This document shows positions 45,796 through 56,745 of a DNA stretch of 64,000 nucleotides, piece by piece. Source of the DNA: Bacteroidales bacterium (GTDB lineage Bacteria; Bacteroidota; Bacteroidia; Bacteroidales; P3); contig JAFTFL010000016.1 of the NCBI GenBank assembly GCA_017449525.1, positions 124,001 to 188,000 on the forward strand, in the 5' to 3' direction. The notes under the pieces are model-generated. The model was not told where the DNA came from, did no database searches, and saw only the letters and a program-made list of their open reading frames with translations. The position numbers were made by a program, and so were the translations under genes. Numbering within the stretch: the first letter of the stretch is position 1; each line of letters opens with the position of its first letter.

Positions 45796-47346
45796 TTACG
45801 ATTCCTCAACTTCGTTTTCAACCCCCTTTATCTGGTACGAGAGCAAACCATTACTCTCTGCACTAATCATTTGCAGTCGTGCTTTGTACTTCCACTGCCA
45901 CCGCATACGAACCGATATTAGGCCGCGTGTGAGGAATGAATGCACAAAAGGATGCATCACGATTGTGAGCTTCTTTCTCTCTTTTTGCGTTGTAAGGTGG
46001 CGCACGTCAGCCTCTATATCGTCCACTATGGTCAGACTGGATTTAATCTTGCCTGTACCTTCGCAAAGAGGGCACTTCTCCTGTACATCAACCTCCATGG
46101 CGGGACGTACACGCTGGCGCGTAATCTGCATGAGGCCAAATTTACTAAGGGGCAAGATAGTGTGGCGTGATTTATCACGCTTCATCTCCTCGGTCATCAC
46201 CTCAAACAGCTTCTTGCGATGTTCGGCTTTTTCCATATCAACGAAGTCCACTATCACAATGCCCCCCATATCGCGCAAGCGCAGTTGACGAGCAATCTCT
46301 TTTGCTGATTCGATGTTCACCTGAAGAGCCGTATCTTCCTGTCCCGTACCCGCCTTGACATGATTACCGCTATTGACGTCTATCACGTGCATAGCTTCGG
46401 TATGCTCAATGTAGAGGTACACTCCCGACCGTATTGTTACGATGCGGCCAAAGGCTCGTCGTATATCACGTTGGATGCCAAACTGCTCAAATATCGGGGT
46501 CGTCATTCGATAATGCCGCACGATGTCCACTTTGTCGGGTGCAATAGTGGCGACATAGTTTTTCACATCGTTGTAGCACTGCTCGTTGTCAATAAAAATA
46601 GTATTGAATTCGTCGGACAACATGTCGCGCAGCAGCGAGGTTGTGGTGTTCAACTCGGAGTAGACCCTCATCTCACTCGTGGCTGTTTTCAACTTCTTAC
46701 ACAGTGTTGCCCACGCGTTCATCAAGTTGCGTAAGTCGGCATCAATCTCTGCGACAGAACGTCCCTCCGCAATGGTTCGCACGATAATGCCGAAGTTGGC
46801 CGGCTTGATGCTCTGCACCAACCTACGAAGCCGACTGCGCTCCTCGGGCTTTTTTATTTTCTGAGAGACAGATATTTTGTCCGAGAAGGGCGTAAGCACA
46901 ATGTAACGTCCTGCAAACGAGATATTGCCGTCCAGCTTGGGTCCCTTAGTAGAGATAGGTTCCTTCGTTACCTGCACCAGCAGATATTGCCCCACTTTGA
47001 CAGTGGTCGTTATATTGCCAACTTTCTCAAGAATGGGCTCACGCTTAAAATCCTTCAGCGTCGCCACGCTGGCATCGCCATTCATAGCCAAACGCAACAT
47101 CCGCTCATAATTATTGTAGTTGGCACCCAAGTCGAGGTAGTGCATAAATCCGTCCTTGTCTCCTCCGAGACTGACGAATATCGCGTTCAATCCTGGCATA
47201 ATTTTCTTCACTCGACCCAGGTACACATCGCCCACTACGTACTGATTGTCGATGCGTTCCTTGTGCAACTCCACGAGTTGCTTATCTTCCAATAGAGCCA
47301 CATCAACCGTAGTATCAGTAGCCGATATAACGAGTTCTTTATTCAC
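45796..47346 (-). CDS. rng: Ribonuclease G/E
   Basis: A 516-residue RNase E/G catalytic protein. It has an S1 domain (VGDVYLGRVKKIMPGLNAIFV), the DNase-I-like catalytic core with the two metal aspartates in MHVIDVNSG and IVIVDFVDM, and the Zn-link CPLCEGTGKI. There is no long degradosome scaffold, so it is RNase G-like. The start chosen is GTG 47346 (VNKELVISATD), which puts the conserved ELVI at the N-terminus as in relatives. A frame open to 47448 encodes an improbable leader. Confidence 0.9.
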   Translation of the reverse strand: MNKELVISATDTTVDVALLEDKQLVELHKERIDNQYVVGDVYLGRVKKIMPGLNAIFVSLGGDKDGFMHYLDLGANYNNYERMLRLAMNGDASVATLKDFKREPILEKVGNITTTVKVGQYLLVQVTKEPISTKGPKLDGNISFAGRYIVLTPFSDKISVSQKIKKPEERSRLRRLVQSIKPANFGIIVRTIAEGRSVAEIDADLRNLMNAWATLCKKLKTATSEMRVYSELNTTTSLLRDMLSDEFNTIFIDNEQCYNDVKNYVATIAPDKVDIVRHYRMTTPIFEQFGIQRDIRRAFGRIVTIRSGVYLYIEHTEAMHVIDVNSGNHVKAGTGQEDTALQVNIESAKEIARQLRLRDMGGIVIVDFVDMEKAEHRKKLFEVMTEEMKRDKSRHTILPLSKFGLMQITRQRVRPAMEVDVQEKCPLCEGTGKIKSSLTIVDDIEADVRHLTTQKERKKLTIVMHPFVHSFLTRGLISVRMRWQWKYKARLQMISAESNGLLSYQIKGVENEVEES

Positions 47347-47617
47347 ACTTTCGTACGTTTTTATATCAAAGTCTGGCGCAAAACCACGCCACGACCACCA
47401 TGTTCCAATCCCGATATCTCCCTCTCCCCTTCTTCTCCCAGCGCACACCCGTCGGATAGCTCATCCATACGAGAGGTACTATCCCTATCCTGCGCTTGCG
47501 TCTTCGTTGGGTATAGAATACATTTTCTAAAACAAAACAAATTACACAACAGAGGTCAACCACCTCGTCGTGTAATTTGTTTTAGCAATGTTAGAGAAAA
47601 TGTAGGTGTATACCTAC

Positions 47618-47707
47618 TTATTTCTTCTTATGTCTGTTCTTACGCAAACGCTTTTTGCGCTTGTGGGTAGACATTTTGTGTCTTTTGTGCTTCTTTCCGT
47701 TAGGCAT
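47618..47707 (-). CDS. 29-residue AURKAIP1/COX24-type ribosomal-like peptide
   Basis: ATG 47707 to TAA 47618 encodes 29 residues, MPNGKKHKRHKM followed by STHKRKKRLRKNRHKKK, more than half Lys/Arg/His. This matches the tiny conserved protein found throughout Bacteroidetes and labelled AURKAIP1/COX24 domain protein, related to mitochondrial ribosomal mS38. It probably binds rRNA in the small subunit. It is 28 bases downstream of the HU gene on the same strand. Its shortness makes it easy to miss. Confidence 0.85.
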   Translation of the reverse strand: MPNGKKHKRHKMSTHKRKKRLRKNRHKKK

Positions 47708-47734
47708 AGCAGTTGTTATTAATTGATTGAACCC

Positions 47735-48019
47735 TTATTTTACGTTCTTCTTAACATCCAAAACAAAAGTCTTGGCAGGCTTGAAAGCTGGGATATTATG
47801 TGCAGGAATGATGATAGTCGTGTTCTTCGAAATGTTGCGACCCGTTTTTTCTGCTCTCTTCTTCACTATGAAAGAACCAAAACCTCTCAAGTACACATTC
47901 TCTCCACCTGCTAAGGATTCCTTGATAACGTTCATGAATTCTTCGACCGTAGCCTGGATAGCCACCTTCTCGATTCCTGTCTTCTGAGCAATGTCTGCTA
48001 CTATTTCTGCTTTTGTCAT
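47735..48019 (-). CDS. hup: HU-family DNA-binding protein
   Basis: A 94-residue HU/IHF protein. It starts MTKAEIVADIAQ, has the LRGFGSFIVKKR turn and the DNA-inserting arm GRNISKNTTIIIPAHNIPAFKP. The proline that kinks DNA is in the arm. Length and motifs are standard for the nucleoid protein HU. ATG 48019 gives the canonical N-terminus; ten extra in-frame codons upstream are ignored. A -7 element lies 34 bases upstream. Confidence 0.93.
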   Translation of the reverse strand: MTKAEIVADIAQKTGIEKVAIQATVEEFMNVIKESLAGGENVYLRGFGSFIVKKRAEKTGRNISKNTTIIIPAHNIPAFKPAKTFVLDVKKNVK

Positions 48020-48052
48020 CTTTGATGAATTATTTAATGTATCTAACAAAAT

Positions 48053-48061
48053 GCAAAGATA
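48053..48061 (-). promoter_or_regulatory. -7 element (TATCTTTGC) of HU gene
   Basis: Exact TAnnTTTGC on the minus strand, 34 bases before the HU start. Confidence 0.6.
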
Positions 48062-48787
48062 GGCAAAATCTACGAAACATCGTGCTACTCAGCACTAAAT
48101 TATTTATAGCACCGAGCACCACCCATGGCAACAACTTTCTAAAACAACAAGTTATACAAAATACCACATTACCACCCATCTCCACAAAAACATTTCCTCA
48201 ACTCCCACGCACTGTTCTGATCCGCTCATAAAATACCAATATTGTAGCATTTTACATCTTTTTCTCATCTCCCCAAAGCATCCACATTGCACACCAATGA
48301 TGAGTGCTCTGCCTCATAAATCAACCTTTCTCCGTCGCCCCACACAATATTATGGAGTGCCATTCCGTTTTCAACTCACAGACGGGAATCCCCATCCCAT
48401 CCTCATAATATCCATCCACTTCCCTCACATTTTTTCATCGAAAACATGGCTCTCGACCGTCATGCCGTAGGCTTGATGCTAATATTTCCAACAGATAAAC
48501 ATATTCAACCGCACCATCGACCTATGTTTCAAGTAGAAGGATAGCATTCATGCCGTACGACATAATCTTCAAACCTGCACGCCATCAAGCCCAATGTACT
48601 TGGGCTTCCAACCAATTTTCCATACAGGGCAAAAGTCAGAAGACAGCACACGCCCAAACACCGCTCCTACAAAGCTAAACCAGAGAAGAACAGCACACCA
48701 CATGGAGCAGCAACAGCCTCCATAAAAAAATCAACAGAAAAACACTCCACAGCCGTACCACGCCTCACAACCGCAGCCACAACGAAC
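48062..48787. other. Intergenic spacer with two palindrome copies (array D)
   Basis: Lies between HU and the CPBP protease. The only recognisable items are ATGCCGTAGGC (48462) and ATGCCGTACGACAT (48550), members of the dispersed palindrome family. No gene seen. Confidence 0.5.
48462..48563. repeat. Palindrome array D, two copies
   Basis: One degenerate and one near-perfect copy of ATGCCGTACGGCAT, 88 bases apart. Weaker than arrays A-C, and no -7 element reads into it that I can see. Confidence 0.55.
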
Positions 48788-49678
48788 TTACCGCACCTCT
48801 ACTTGGTCGCTATTTTTGCCACGCAAGAACACGCCGCAGTAGACAGCAGCAAGGCAGACGCAAGACAACAGGATTAGCCACCACGGAATACCCACCTTAT
48901 TTTCAATCAGTGCATGAAACAACTGTCCATCATGAGGCAACAGCATGTAGCACAGCACGAGTACGCCGTTGTTCATGCAGTGGACCAATGTATTCACCCA
49001 AATAGTTCCACTGCGAAAATACAAGTAACCCAACAGTGCGCCCATAGCCATCCGAGGCAAAAAACCAAACACATCGCCATGCGCTACCGAGAAAATAACT
49101 GCCGTCAGCCACACAGCCACATGCTCATTACCCCACCACTGACGGACAAAGTTCTGCAAAGCGCCACGAAAGAAAAACTCCTCGCACACAGCAGGCACCA
49201 CTGCGACAGCGAGGAGCGCATACATCAAACTGTCCAAACCTCGCCCAGACAGCAACAATTCTATTTCGCGCTCTGAAGATTCCGAAAATGCACGGAGGGT
49301 CTGCTCCAGCGCCTGCATAGATACTGGAAAATGCAACGACTCATTCCATGAAGTCAAAACTGAAACAATAGTCAGTGATGTACCCCATACCACCAAACCA
49401 CCAACGAAAAACTGCCACCGAGAGTGCCGAATACGCACACCAAACAACTGAGACAAAGAGCCATCACACAGCCACACAGATAGCAAGGCTGGTAGCAGGA
49501 ATACAAGCACTTCGCTCAGTGTCTGCATTCCGAGTTTGGCACTACGAGAAGTAACGTCTACACCCGTGAGGTTCAAACTCAGCACTGAAATAAAAAAAAC
49601 TGCTAATCCAAGCAACAGAGCCAACAAGAGGATGGCCACTTTCATAGAAGGCTTAACGCCTTGACGCTGCTTGTCCAT
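48788..49678 (-). CDS. CPBP intramembrane metalloprotease
   Basis: A 296-residue multi-span protein with the three CPBP (Abi/CAAX-like) motifs: CEEFFFRG, FSVAHGD and the late HCMNN. These bind the catalytic metal inside the membrane. About seven membrane segments are evident. The start chosen is ATG 49678 (MDKQRQGVK); the open frame upstream runs back through the tRNA-Arg gene and cannot be coding. The substrate is unknown; relatives act in prenyl-protein processing or bacteriocin immunity. Confidence 0.9.
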   Translation of the reverse strand: MDKQRQGVKPSMKVAILLLALLLGLAVFFISVLSLNLTGVDVTSRSAKLGMQTLSEVLVFLLPALLSVWLCDGSLSQLFGVRIRHSRWQFFVGGLVVWGTSLTIVSVLTSWNESLHFPVSMQALEQTLRAFSESSEREIELLLSGRGLDSLMYALLAVAVVPAVCEEFFFRGALQNFVRQWWGNEHVAVWLTAVIFSVAHGDVFGFLPRMAMGALLGYLYFRSGTIWVNTLVHCMNNGVLVLCYMLLPHDGQLFHALIENKVGIPWWLILLSCVCLAAVYCGVFLRGKNSDQVEVR

Positions 49679-49685
49679 AAGATTG

Positions 49686-49759
49686 TGACCTCGGCGGGAT
49701 TCAAACCCACGACTTTCGGAACCGGAATCCGACGTTCTATTCAACTGAACTACGAGGCC
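49686..49759 (-). tRNA. tRNA-Arg (anticodon CCG)
   Basis: A 74-base cloverleaf on the minus strand: acceptor GGCCTCG / CGAGGTC, D-stem GTTC/GAAC, anticodon stem TCGGA/TCCGA with loop TTCCGGT, so anticodon CCG reading CGG. The T-arm is GTGGG TTTGAAT CCCGC and the discriminator is A. CCA is not encoded. It ends 7 bases before the CPBP start, so the two are probably one transcript. Confidence 0.95.
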
Positions 49760-49951
49760 AAGTCAATTCCATTTGCGAAATCGCGACTCATTAACTGATT
49801 CCGCACTCATTTATTATCCCTACTGCAACATTTTTTATCATTTTTTCTTCATCTGCATAGCCTTAGCACCAGTAAATCCGCTGCGAACCACAAGAATAAA
49901 CTCATTCTTTGATCATGACAACCTCCTCACATATCGCTCATATTACAAACA

Positions 49952-50611
49952 TTATGGCAGCATCTCAATCATCTTTACCACCGCACCAAATGTACTGTCG
50001 GCCGCTGCACGCCAAAAGTCAGCATATTGTCTACGGTGGTCTGAAGTCGCTGTAGGTTTATCACTAATCACCCGCATGGATAGAAAGGGTACGTTGCGGA
50101 GGTGGCACACTTGTGCTATGGCAGCCGACTCCATATCAACGGCCAAGGCTTGTGGGAAATCACACTTGATGGCCCAAATCTCGTCCGCCGTCGTAATAAA
50201 CTTGTCGCCACTACATATTAAGCCGTAGTGCACCCGAGACTCATCAGATGCCGACTGGCGCATAGTCTGTAGCAATAAATCATCGGCTCGAAAGCAGGCT
50301 GGCAGGCCTTGTACCTGCCCTTTCTCATTGCCATCGCCGCACCACACGTCGTGATACCGCACTTCACCTCCCACGACGATACCCATCACATCAACCGAAT
50401 CATCAGCACTTCCCGCCACTCCCGTATTGAGCACACAATCTACCTGATGCTGCGCAATCAACTCGGAAGCCATCAAGGCCGCATTGACTTTCCCTATACC
50501 ACTCTTGCTAACCCATACTTGATGAACGCCTATGCGCCCCTTCTGGCTGGCAAGTGCAGCCTGAAGGAGCGCATATTCCGAATCCATCGCCACAATAATT
50601 CCTACTCTCAT
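49952..50611 (-). CDS. mtnN: MTA/SAH nucleosidase
   Basis: A 219-residue NP-I family hydrolase that removes adenine from methylthioadenosine and S-adenosylhomocysteine. It shows VGIIVAMDSEY, the STGVAGS-like LNTGVAGSADD, and VDMESAAIAQVC, which places the ribose-binding Met-Glu and nearby acid. Normal length. It follows pyrG by 51 bases on the same strand and is probably co-transcribed with it. Confidence 0.92.
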   Translation of the reverse strand: MRVGIIVAMDSEYALLQAALASQKGRIGVHQVWVSKSGIGKVNAALMASELIAQHQVDCVLNTGVAGSADDSVDVMGIVVGGEVRYHDVWCGDGNEKGQVQGLPACFRADDLLLQTMRQSASDESRVHYGLICSGDKFITTADEIWAIKCDFPQALAVDMESAAIAQVCHLRNVPFLSMRVISDKPTATSDHRRQYADFWRAAADSTFGAVVKMIEMLP

Positions 50612-50662
50612 ATACCTTATATATTATATGTGCATTTCGCACCGATAAGCACTGCTGCAGGG

Positions 50663-52839
<2,177 letters not shown>

Positions 52840-53433
52840 TTATCGTTCACTTACTATCACCCAGAATGTTTTAAATATCAACCCAATGTCATACCAAACC
52901 GAATGCTTCTCCACGTACTCCATGTACAGTTTGATTTTTTCCTGCATGATTACTTCGATGTAATACTTCTCTGGATCATCAGCCTGTGCCATCAGTTCAT
53001 TTTCGTTCCTATACTTAATACTTGCAGGGTCGGTGATACCTGGGCGCACATCAAGGACGTGTATCTGCTCCGCTGTCCAGTAGTCAACAAAGTGCCGCAC
53101 TTCGGGCCTCGGCCCCACGAGGCTCATATCCCCAATGAAGACGTTGATGAGTTGTGGTAGTTCATCGAGTTTCAGTTTGCGTAACCAGTAACCAGCACGC
53201 GTAACGCGTGGGTCGCGACCACCAATGGTAACAAGACTTCCTTTATCTGCCCCAACCCTCATGGTACGGAATTTGAAAATACGGAAATCTCGGTTATGCC
53301 GTCCCACGCGCACCTGTCTGTAAAACACAGGTCCACTACTGTCCACCTTTACCCCAATGGCTATTAACAAAAAAATAGGACTCAATCCCAGTAGTCCTAT
53401 TCCGCTGGCCAAAATGTCAAACGCACGTTTCAT
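52840..53433 (-). CDS. Initiating sugar-phosphate transferase (PglC/WcaJ core type)
   Basis: A 197-residue bacterial sugar transferase that attaches the first sugar phosphate to undecaprenyl phosphate. It consists only of the catalytic core: one N-terminal re-entrant helix (FDILASGIGLLGLSPIFLLIAIG cut short), then VFYRQVRVGRHN, FKFRTMR, KLDELPQLINVFIGDMSLVGPRPE and VRPGITDPA. The small size matches PglC rather than five-span WcaJ. Its ATG overlaps the aminotransferase stop (ATGA), so the two genes are coupled. Confidence 0.93.
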   Translation of the reverse strand: MKRAFDILASGIGLLGLSPIFLLIAIGVKVDSSGPVFYRQVRVGRHNRDFRIFKFRTMRVGADKGSLVTIGGRDPRVTRAGYWLRKLKLDELPQLINVFIGDMSLVGPRPEVRHFVDYWTAEQIHVLDVRPGITDPASIKYRNENELMAQADDPEKYYIEVIMQEKIKLYMEYVEKHSVWYDIGLIFKTFWVIVSER

Positions 53434-54641
53434 GCCTTGCTGAGTATGTCGTGAAGGTTTTCCACCACGTAGTCCACATCCTCGTCTGAGAGCCGTGTGT
53501 GCAGGGGTAGGGTAATTTCGTTCCGATAGCGAGCGTAGGCGTTGGGGTAATTCTTTATGTCGAATCCGAGGCGCTTATAGGCTGTCATCATGGGTAGAGG
53601 CTTGTAATGTACGTTGGTAGCGATACCTCGTTCGGCCATCTTGGTAATGACATCGTTGCGTTCCTGTTCACTCTTCCCTATGAGGCGCACCATGTAGAGG
53701 TGTCCACTGGAGGAGTGGTTCTCACCAGAATGTTGCAACAGATCCACTTCAAGGTCTTTTAGTCTTTCGTCATAGCGGCCTATGATTTGTCGGCGGCGGT
53801 AGAGCAGTTCGGGGTAACGTTTCAACTGAGCAAGACCGATGGAAGCCATGATGTCAGTCATGTTACACTTATAGGCAGGTTCAACTACGTCGTACTCCCA
53901 CGCGCCGAGTTGTGTTTTGGCCAAAGCATCCTTGCTCTGCCCATGCAGACTGTAGAGCATGAAGCGGCGGTAGAGTTCCTCGTCGTCCACGACCTCGGGC
54001 AGATGCCACGTTAGGGCTCCCCCTTCGGCAGTGGTAAGATTCTTCACGGCATGGAACGAAAAAGAAGTGAAGTCGGCTATTTCGCCGCACACTTGGCCGT
54101 TTCGCTTGGATCCAAATGCATGAGCCGCATCGGCTATCACTACCACTCGTCCGATAGTTTGTTGGAGTTCGTTTGTGGCCTTGAATAGATGTTTCCTGTT
54201 CTCTACTATCTGGAATATACGGTTGTAGTCACAAACGATGCCCGCAAGGTCAACGGGCAAGATGGCTTTAGTGCGAGGAGTGATAGCTCGCTCCATTGCC
54301 TCATAATTCATCTCATAACTATTGCACTGTGTGTCTATCAGCACAGGCTCGGCTCCCACATGGCAGATGACGCTGCAAGTAGCCGTGTAGGTGTAGGCAG
54401 AAGTAATTACCTCATCGCCCTCGCCAATGCCAAGGATTCGAAGAATGGCCTCCATACAGGCCGTAGCTGAGTTGAGACAGACGGCTTTCTTCGTGCCACA
54501 GCAGTGGGCTATCAACTGTTCAAATTCTTTAGTCTTGGGGCCTGTAGTAATCCAGCCACTACGCAGGGCCTCGCCCACAAGAGCAATCTCCGCCTCGGTG
54601 ATGTCGGGTGGAGAGAAGGGAATGTTTTTTTTAAAGTTCAT
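53430..54641 (-). CDS. DegT/DnrJ/EryC1/StrS sugar aminotransferase
   Basis: A 403-residue PLP enzyme that aminates a keto-sugar nucleotide (PglE/ArnB type). The PLP lysine is Lys200 in FHAVKNLTTAEGG, preceded by VIADAAHAFGSKRNG. The start IPFSPPDITEAEI and end are standard, and the gene is intact, unlike the two decayed relatives at 54.7-55.7 and 59.0-60.2 kb, which belong to a different DegT subfamily. With the following sugar transferase it probably supplies and transfers an amino- or diamino-sugar as the first residue of a surface glycan. Confidence 0.93.
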   Translation of the reverse strand: MNFKKNIPFSPPDITEAEIALVGEALRSGWITTGPKTKEFEQLIAHCCGTKKAVCLNSATACMEAILRILGIGEGDEVITSAYTYTATCSVICHVGAEPVLIDTQCNSYEMNYEAMERAITPRTKAILPVDLAGIVCDYNRIFQIVENRKHLFKATNELQQTIGRVVVIADAAHAFGSKRNGQVCGEIADFTSFSFHAVKNLTTAEGGALTWHLPEVVDDEELYRRFMLYSLHGQSKDALAKTQLGAWEYDVVEPAYKCNMTDIMASIGLAQLKRYPELLYRRRQIIGRYDERLKDLEVDLLQHSGENHSSSGHLYMVRLIGKSEQERNDVITKMAERGIATNVHYKPLPMMTAYKRLGFDIKNYPNAYARYRNEITLPLHTRLSDEDVDYVVENLHDILSKA

Positions 54642-54700
54642 ATCTTTACAAATATCGTTTATACTGCTTGTTTATATTGTTTTTGGCAACAAACAGCCAC

Positions 54701-55695
54701 TTATATGTGTGCAACCATGTAAGTTTCTATTATTACCACTTTTGCCAAAACCACGCATACAACTGCATCTTTAATGCACTGTACGATATACTGAACATCC
54801 TCCTCTGTCCCCATCGGGCCATATAACAGACACACACCTCTTTTGAATAGGCTTTCGCTCACGCCATTGGTGTAGGAGGAATTGTTCTTGTAGACGGATT
54901 GCTTGTGCATGGGCTTCCATAAAGGGCGATCATCAATTCCTTTGGGATCAAGGAATACACACATAACTTCCACGTTGGCATTGGGTTCGCAGTCGGTGTG
55001 CAGAATTTCGGCAGCATGAACTACTCAACCAGCACCACCTACTGTCGTTTGACAAGCCTATTTCTATCCTTGAACATGCAGATTTTCATTCAAGAGCATG
55101 ATGCAGATCCAGTAGTTGCCATCATAGGCCGGGCTGGGGTTGGGATGCACACTGATGCCCTCAACACAGGAAAAAGCATCTTTATATAGGTGTTGAAAAG
55201 GCTTGTGATGGGCAATGTAGTCGTTCACGATAGTCATCTGGCTGCGTCCGATACCAACACAGTTGTTGCTCATGAGGTAGTTGTAGCCGATATGTTCATG
55301 CTGGTAGTATGGATAGGCCTCATGAGACTGTGTGGCGAACATCATTTCTATGCGCCAATAGGCCTCGTCTTCAGTAATGAGGGCACCACCTCTAGGGCGA
55401 TCATCTTGATGCCATTATAAGAACGTACGCCATACTTGCCGAAGGTGCCCAACACCTACCCCTTGAAGCAGTTGCCAAATCCCTCGGTAGCATCTTCTAT
55501 TGTGGAGATGTCGTACTGATTGGCAATTTCCATAATGTACTCAATATTGTACAACATACCGTAAAGTGCCACAGGAATGATGGCCTTCGGCTTGCGGCCC
55601 GTCTTATTGATGCGGTCCTGGATGTTTTAGCAGGTCGGGATCCATATTCCAGCCGTCAGGATCGCTGTCCACATAGACTGGCGTTGCGATAATTA
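54701..55695 (-). pseudogene. Decayed DegT aminotransferase, copy A
   Basis: Conceptual translation across frames recovers TPVYVDSD, NMDPDLL, IIPVALYGM, EDATEGFGN, a degenerate PLP region (SYNGIKMIA), YPYYQHEHIGYNYLMSN, VHAAE, CEPNANVEVM, WKPMHKQSVYKN and EEDVQYIVQ in the right order. Stops and frameshifts interrupt it, including TAG after NCFKG and after HVQG. The N-terminal 60-90 residues are missing. It is the same gene as copy B (59020-60244), now beside the HNH gene. It is not expected to be functional. Confidence 0.85.
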
Positions 55696-55743
55696 CGCAA
55701 TATATGTTCCACTACTGTTTAGCAAATATATCCTGATTGCAAA

Positions 55744-56745
55744 TTATTTTAAAACATCATTCTGCAATTTGCCAAAACTTCGGTGAAAATGTTTCTTAAA
55801 CTCTAATGAGAATATATCATGCTTAATCTGCGTAATAATTCTCATTCCATGTGGCGTTGCTTTGGCTTTGTCATCACCGACCATCAACCTTGCAAGTTCC
55901 ATAATACGTGCATCAGTATACCGTTCTTTTAGGTCAAGTAATCGCAATGCCTCACACTTATGATAGTTATAGCGTTCTTCTAAATGAAAAGCCTTGACAA
56001 CTTCTGAATAGTCTGGGTCTTTGAATGAATTGAACTTGATTTCATACTCATCCATTCTTTTCTCAAAACCAAAAGTTGAACAGACTCCATGCTTATTATG
56101 TACCTCAATGGTTACTATTCTTTCAAAGTCATAAGCCGTATTTGTCGGACTTAGCTTTTTTCTTAGTGCCGCACTCGAATACAGTTGTTTTTGACCCTTT
56201 ATCCGACTCCCATTGCACATCTGACAGGCAGGAACGAAGTTGAACAATGAAAGCCCGATGATTGGACACTTTGCCTTGTTCAGTACATGATCAAGATCAA
56301 ACTGAGCCTTCTTCCCGCCGTTCATGGTATAGGCATTCACATAAGCCATGTCACAATAGTGGCAGGTGTGTATCTCAAAACCATTATCCGTATCCATGAA
56401 AAACTTTGCTATGACAGGCTGCAAAGCATCCCATGTGTTTCCGTTTCTGTCCTTGTGCTTGTCATATGAAAATAGAGATTTCCCGTCATCAGTTAAATCA
56501 TCAGTTTTTGACAATCCCAAGGACACATAAACCTCATAGATATCTGCAAGACACTCAAAGTCAAGTACAAGCAACTCCCCGAATTGTATTGGGAGCAAAC
56601 CTCTGAAACGCCTGTCCCGTTGAATGATAGAACGTCTAAGGCTTACCCAACGGGGCTGTCGTTGCGCCATATCAGGAAAGCAACTTTTATATTTCTCTTT
56701 CAGCGACTTGATATGACTTTTATCACCATAGTCCATTCTAATCAT
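55744..56745 (-). CDS. HNH endonuclease-like protein (PtuB-like)
   Basis: A 333-residue protein with a zinc-type HNH nuclease centre: CHYC (128-131), FDLDHVL (Asp-His at 152-153), then CQMCNGS (174-177). The long N-terminal part and the C-terminal 140 residues are charged and unrecognised. The ATG at 56745 overlaps the stop of the upstream ATPase by eight bases, so the two proteins are translationally coupled. An ATPase followed by an HNH nuclease is the layout of Septu anti-phage systems, where the nuclease is the effector. It is AT-rich compared with the flanking genes. Confidence 0.85.
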   Translation of the reverse strand: MIRMDYGDKSHIKSLKEKYKSCFPDMAQRQPRWVSLRRSIIQRDRRFRGLLPIQFGELLVLDFECLADIYEVYVSLGLSKTDDLTDDGKSLFSYDKHKDRNGNTWDALQPVIAKFFMDTDNGFEIHTCHYCDMAYVNAYTMNGGKKAQFDLDHVLNKAKCPIIGLSLFNFVPACQMCNGSRIKGQKQLYSSAALRKKLSPTNTAYDFERIVTIEVHNKHGVCSTFGFEKRMDEYEIKFNSFKDPDYSEVVKAFHLEERYNYHKCEALRLLDLKERYTDARIMELARLMVGDDKAKATPHGMRIITQIKHDIFSLEFKKHFHRSFGKLQNDVLK

